Positions 61,758-64,000 of a DNA stretch of 64,000 nt are shown here, piece after piece. The stretch spans positions 162,196 to 226,195 of the forward strand of contig JAITGA010000023.1 of assembly GCA_031280955.1 (NCBI GenBank). Direction: 5' to 3'. Within the stretch, counting starts at the first letter, position 1. Each line of letters starts with the position of its first letter. The DNA comes from Lachnospiraceae bacterium (GTDB lineage: Bacteria; Bacillota; Clostridia; Lachnospirales; Lachnospiraceae). The notes beneath the pieces were generated by a model that searched no databases, was not told where the DNA came from, and worked only from the letters and a program-made list of their open reading frames with translations. The translations under genes were made by a program, and so were the position numbers.

Positions 61758-62438
61758 TCACGTAGGAATTGTTCTATTTTGGAAGTTTGACAATAAACCA
61801 TCGAGCCAATTATGTCCGTCAGGGTACGCAACGATTAGAGCGTTTCGTAACCAAGCCGACTGTTCTTCACTTAGTTCTCTGTATGAATTTTCAAAATCAA
61901 GTCGATTTTCTGAAATGTCAGTATGCTTGGATTTATACAGCAAAACCATCTCGGGAGCAGGTATTGGTAGGTTGTCAATCATCAATATGGCTTTGTCCAT
62001 GCTCAATTTAATATCATTATTCCTACGGTATAAAAAATAGCCATTCTTGCGAGTGTTGAACAAAAACTCAATATAATCCAAAGCAGTCTGTTCAGAATCA
62101 TCAAAATCCACAGCATACATATCTCTCTCGTGCTTTGTAAATTTATAATGCGGATTTGAAGGTGTTGAGCACCAGATATTCGTTCTTGATTTTATTTGGT
62201 TGGCGACATCGTTTATTTTATGCAAGTAAGACGTGCCGACAGGTTCATAAACATCCCATCCTGCATTCAACATATAATTAACGATTTTGTCGCGGTCTTC
62301 CCAGTAAACAACAACGTCTAAATCCTTATGCTGCCGGGTCTTTTTGCCAAGAAACAAGTCTATTGCGTGACCGCCACAGATAGCATAATCTACATTCATA
62401 CTTACCATCATTATACTTAGCTGTTCAATCAAATTCAT
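61758..62438 (-). CDS. nucleotidyltransferase-fold protein (aminoglycoside adenylyltransferase-like)
   Basis: 226 residues. N-terminal polymerase-beta-type nucleotidyltransferase: CGGHAIDLFLG at 21-31, then HKDLDVVVYWED with the metal-binding DxD at 39-41. This resembles the ANT(2'')/lincosamide nucleotidyltransferase family, small enzymes that transfer AMP to small molecules; many chromosomal relatives have no demonstrated resistance activity. YLHKINDVANQIKSRTNIWC and MVLLYKSKH lie further on. AAGG precedes the ATG. It lies just beyond an attC-like site and could be a former gene cassette. Confidence 0.72.
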   Translation of the reverse strand: MNLIEQLSIMMVSMNVDYAICGGHAIDLFLGKKTRQHKDLDVVVYWEDRDKIVNYMLNAGWDVYEPVGTSYLHKINDVANQIKSRTNIWCSTPSNPHYKFTKHERDMYAVDFDDSEQTALDYIEFLFNTRKNGYFLYRRNNDIKLSMDKAILMIDNLPIPAPEMVLLYKSKHTDISENRLDFENSYRELSEEQSAWLRNALIVAYPDGHNWLDGLLSNFQNRTIPT

Positions 62439-62496
62439 GTTATGCCTTCATTTATTATTTTTCGTTTCTTGCCTTTTCGTCCGCACTAGCCTTTAT

Positions 62497-62674
62497 GTCA
62501 GATAACGTTCAAGGTATGCGACGTTCCAGATTCCTTTTCAAAAACAATGCGAAGCATTGTCATTTAATCACCGGAATGTGGTTGAGTAAAACCCCGGCTT
62601 AACAACTATCTTTTTATTTCTAATCCGCCGGGGTTTTGCTCAACCCGTCAGCGTATACCGTGTGTTAGATGACG
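62497..62674 (-). repeat. attC-like integron recombination site 1
   Basis: Read on the minus strand it opens with ATCTAAC (fits RYYYAAC) followed by ACACGGTATACGCTGACG, and closes with CGTCGCATACCTTGAACGTTATCT (G-TT core). The ends pair with each other, and the centre forms a long variable stem (GGTTGAGTAAAACCCCGGC with GCCGGGGTTTTGCTCAACC, about 19 bp). The TAA stop of the VapC gene lies within the ATCTAAC box, as in integron cassettes. Confidence 0.65.
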
Positions 62675-63057
62675 TTTGTGTTGTCTGCATAGACTAAATC
62701 GTTCGTTAGTACCATTAACAGTTTTTTATCCAATGTCCAGATTTTTGAGTTGCTAAGTATGGCATACATCAATATAATTGCATCTATTAATCCAACACCA
62801 TGATCAAGTAACTTGTTTTCGGCCGAATACTCACCGGCTTTCACTATTACATTGTCATAATTTATTTTCGGTAAGTGTGTCCAGTATTTAAGAATTATCT
62901 CTTTTTCAGATTTGCTTTTCACGCCTTGCAGTAATTCTCCGAATATACATTCAACCGCCAATATCTCCCTGTTTTCTAGCATATTACTGGTTTTAGGGAA
63001 GTAATACGCATTGTTTTTTAGATGTTCAATCCAAATGGATGTATCAAGTATTATCAT
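62665..63057 (-). CDS. vapC: VapC-family PIN-domain toxin
   Basis: 130-residue PIN ribonuclease toxin. Acidic metal-binding residues: Asp5 (ILDTSIWIEHL), Glu41 (FGELLQG), Asp92 (GLIDAIIL) and Asp110 (TLDKKLL). Cleaves RNA, usually tRNA or rRNA, when not held by VapB. Overlaps the antitoxin gene by ATGA; its stop codon falls inside the downstream attC-like site. Confidence 0.9.
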   Translation of the reverse strand: MIILDTSIWIEHLKNNAYYFPKTSNMLENREILAVECIFGELLQGVKSKSEKEIILKYWTHLPKINYDNVIVKAGEYSAENKLLDHGVGLIDAIILMYAILSNSKIWTLDKKLLMVLTNDLVYADNTNVI

Positions 63058-63260
63058 ATTGACCGATTTATATCTCGTACAAGCTTCCCATCATCTATGA
63101 CTATGGGGTTTTTTGAGATTAGTTTATTTAATTCTTTAATATTGTAAATATCCAACCAGTCTTTTAAGGCAATTGTTATTGCCTCTGTTACAGTAGAACT
63201 GTTGGTAAATGCTTTAACATCATTCACTAAATTGTCATCAATTATTGCTGTTACTTTCAT
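63054..63260 (-). CDS. vapB: VapB-type antitoxin
   Basis: 68 residues from the ATG used here. N-terminal ribbon-helix-helix-like DNA-binding part MKVTAIIDDNLVNDVKAFTNSSTVTEAITIALKDWL, C-terminal toxin-neutralising tail. A longer frame of 23 more codons runs through the promoter and is rejected. There is no Shine-Dalgarno; the promoter's -10 ends 7 nt before the ATG. Autorepression is likely because an inverted repeat lies in the promoter spacer. Confidence 0.85.
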   Translation of the reverse strand: MKVTAIIDDNLVNDVKAFTNSSTVTEAITIALKDWLDIYNIKELNKLISKNPIVIDDGKLVRDINRSI

Positions 63261-63267
63261 ACGACCC

Positions 63268-63296
63268 ACTATACGATATCGCTTCGTATTTGTCAA
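63268..63296 (-). promoter_or_regulatory. vapBC promoter with embedded operator
   Basis: On the minus strand -35 TTGACA (63291-63296), 17-nt spacer, -10 TATAGT (63268-63273). The inverted repeat ATACGA-N7-TCGTAT spans the spacer into the -10, the expected place for VapBC autorepression. Transcription would begin at or 1-2 nt before the ATG, giving a leaderless mRNA. Confidence 0.8.
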
Positions 63297-63400
63297 GTTG
63301 ATTTTGCTTTTTTGCGATTCGGCTATCAACTGAAAATAAAAAGCATCATCGCCGCTTTAAAATGATACTATTATTTAACCCTCTCTAAAACAATACAAAT

Positions 63401-63538
63401 GTCATCTAACGTTCAAGGTATACGACGTTCCGGACACCTTACAAAAAACAATGCGGAGCATTGCAATTTAATCTCTGGAATGTGGCGAAGCCCGGAGCCG
63501 CCGCAGGCGGCGGAGCGTATACCGTATGTCATCAGACG
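63401..63538 (-). repeat. attC-like integron recombination site 2
   Basis: On the minus strand it ends with GGAACGTCGTATACCTTGAACGTTAGATGAC, with a perfect GTTRRRY core (GTTAGAT). The other end GACATACGGTATACGCTCCG pairs with it but has a degenerate RYYYAAC box. The centre ACATTCCAGAGATTAAATTGCAATGC is shared with site 1, and GCCGCCGCAGGCGGCGG forms a short terminal hairpin. Sites 1 and 2 are direct repeats about 900 bp apart. Confidence 0.65.
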
Positions 63539-63648
63539 TGCAGCCTTGCTTGAATAATGCCAATAACTAATCGCAACAATATGGTTCTGTATTATTTATT
63601 ACGTTACATTAATACAATATTACCATATGATACATCTTCAACATACCA

Positions 63649-63677
63649 TTGACAGACTGTAAGTTATATATTACAAT
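63649..63677 (+). promoter_or_regulatory. promoter of the RelE/HigB-like toxin operon
   Basis: Plus-strand TTGACA (63649-63654) and TACAAT (63672-63677) with a 17-nt spacer; only 6 nt separate the -10 from the ATG, so the mRNA is probably leaderless. Confidence 0.75.
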
Positions 63678-63683
63678 AGCACT

Positions 63684-64000
63684 ATGTATACTATTGATAA
63701 AACTGATATATTTTCAAAATGGTTACGGAGACTTAAAGATCGGAGAGCCAAAGCCATTATTATTAACCATATTGACAACATGGAAGATGGTAAAATGGGT
63801 GTTTTTGAATCGGTTGGAAGAGGTATATTTGAGAAAAAGATAGATTATGGCCCGGGGTATCGGCTTTATTGTGCTAAACACGATGAAAGTATAATCCTAT
63901 TGCTCTGCGGTGGAGACAAATCAACTCAACAAGAAGATATTAAACAGGCTAAGAAGATGTGGAAGGTGCTAAAAAGTATGAATATAATCAACACTGTAAA
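63684..64000 (+). CDS. RelE/HigB-like addiction-module killer toxin, partial
   Basis: 105 codons up to the window edge, no stop. MYTIDKTDIFSKWLRRLKDRRAKAIIINHIDN, EKKIDYGPGYRLYCAKH and IILLLCGGDKSTQQEDIKQAKKM are the blocks of the RelE/ParE-superfamily addiction-module killer protein (Gp49-like), an mRNA-cutting toxin that usually precedes a helix-turn-helix antitoxin gene. The antitoxin would lie beyond the window. No SD; see the promoter 6 nt upstream. Confidence 0.87.
   Translation, partial: MYTIDKTDIFSKWLRRLKDRRAKAIIINHIDNMEDGKMGVFESVGRGIFEKKIDYGPGYRLYCAKHDESIILLLCGGDKSTQQEDIKQAKKMWKVLKSMNIINTV

Overview
The window looks like chromosome from a Gram-positive, motile clostridial bacterium (Firmicutes, class Clostridia, possibly Lachnospirales-like). 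The reasons are a SigH-type sporulation/stationary sigma factor, AddA/AddB recombination nucleases, an ECF-type vitamin transporter, ThiT under a TPP riboswitch, a Firmicute-style Tad pilus locus with DUF5702 and FHA proteins, and flagellin/FliS with a DUF6240-like giant protein. Species cannot be read from the sequence.

Layout. (1) 1-397: a C5-cytosine DNA methyltransferase cut by the window edge, with its own strong promoter. (2) 544-5881, minus strand: a tightly coupled operon of SDR oxidoreductase, rlmB, sigH, traX-like, thyA, folA and leucine dehydrogenase. (3) 5952-9506, plus strand: nitroreductase, a MurL-like epimerase, a MurD2-like ligase and tRNA-Gly. MurD2 plus MurL is the alternative route that adds L-Glu to the peptidoglycan precursor and then epimerises it. 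The murL PP-loop carries an in-frame 57-bp duplication. (4) 9554-13500: ECF sigma/anti-sigma pair, tRNA-Val with an odd C33, thiN, thiT with TPP riboswitch, and a non-coding stretch that folds into a structured-RNA candidate. (5) 13587-18286: WYL regulator, DUF3795 protein, PadR/DUF2812 pair, GT39-like membrane glycosyltransferase. (6) 18288-30066, minus strand: addA, addB, HAD phosphatase, uracil permease, plsC, flavodoxin/SCP2 fusion.

(7) 30628-40411, minus strand: a complete Tad (type IVc) pilus locus in the order tadZ-like, cpaF, tadB, tadC, flp, DUF5702, pseudopilin, prepilin peptidase, TadE, FHA protein. An 80-bp repeat occurs in inverted orientation around its last three genes. A 15-bp motif in its leader is identical to one in front of the PadR gene. 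(8) 40714-45357: ecfA1-ecfA2-ecfT-truA and a GH4 glycosidase. (9) 45561-54711: HtrA-like protease and a surface-polysaccharide group (three GT2 enzymes, LCP ligase, polyprenyl glycosylphosphotransferase, phosphohexomutase). (10) 55163-60056: DUF6240-like protein, flagellin, FliS, with a sigma-28-like promoter and three tandem palindromes upstream. (11) 60293-61537: GH10 xylanase.

(12) 61758-64000: an accessory end. A nucleotidyltransferase gene lies next to a VapBC toxin-antitoxin pair bracketed by two attC-like sites, as in an integron gene cassette, followed by a RelE/HigB-like toxin cut by the window edge. Both toxin-antitoxin operons have near-consensus promoters with a 17-nt spacer, placed so close to the ATG that the mRNAs should be leaderless.
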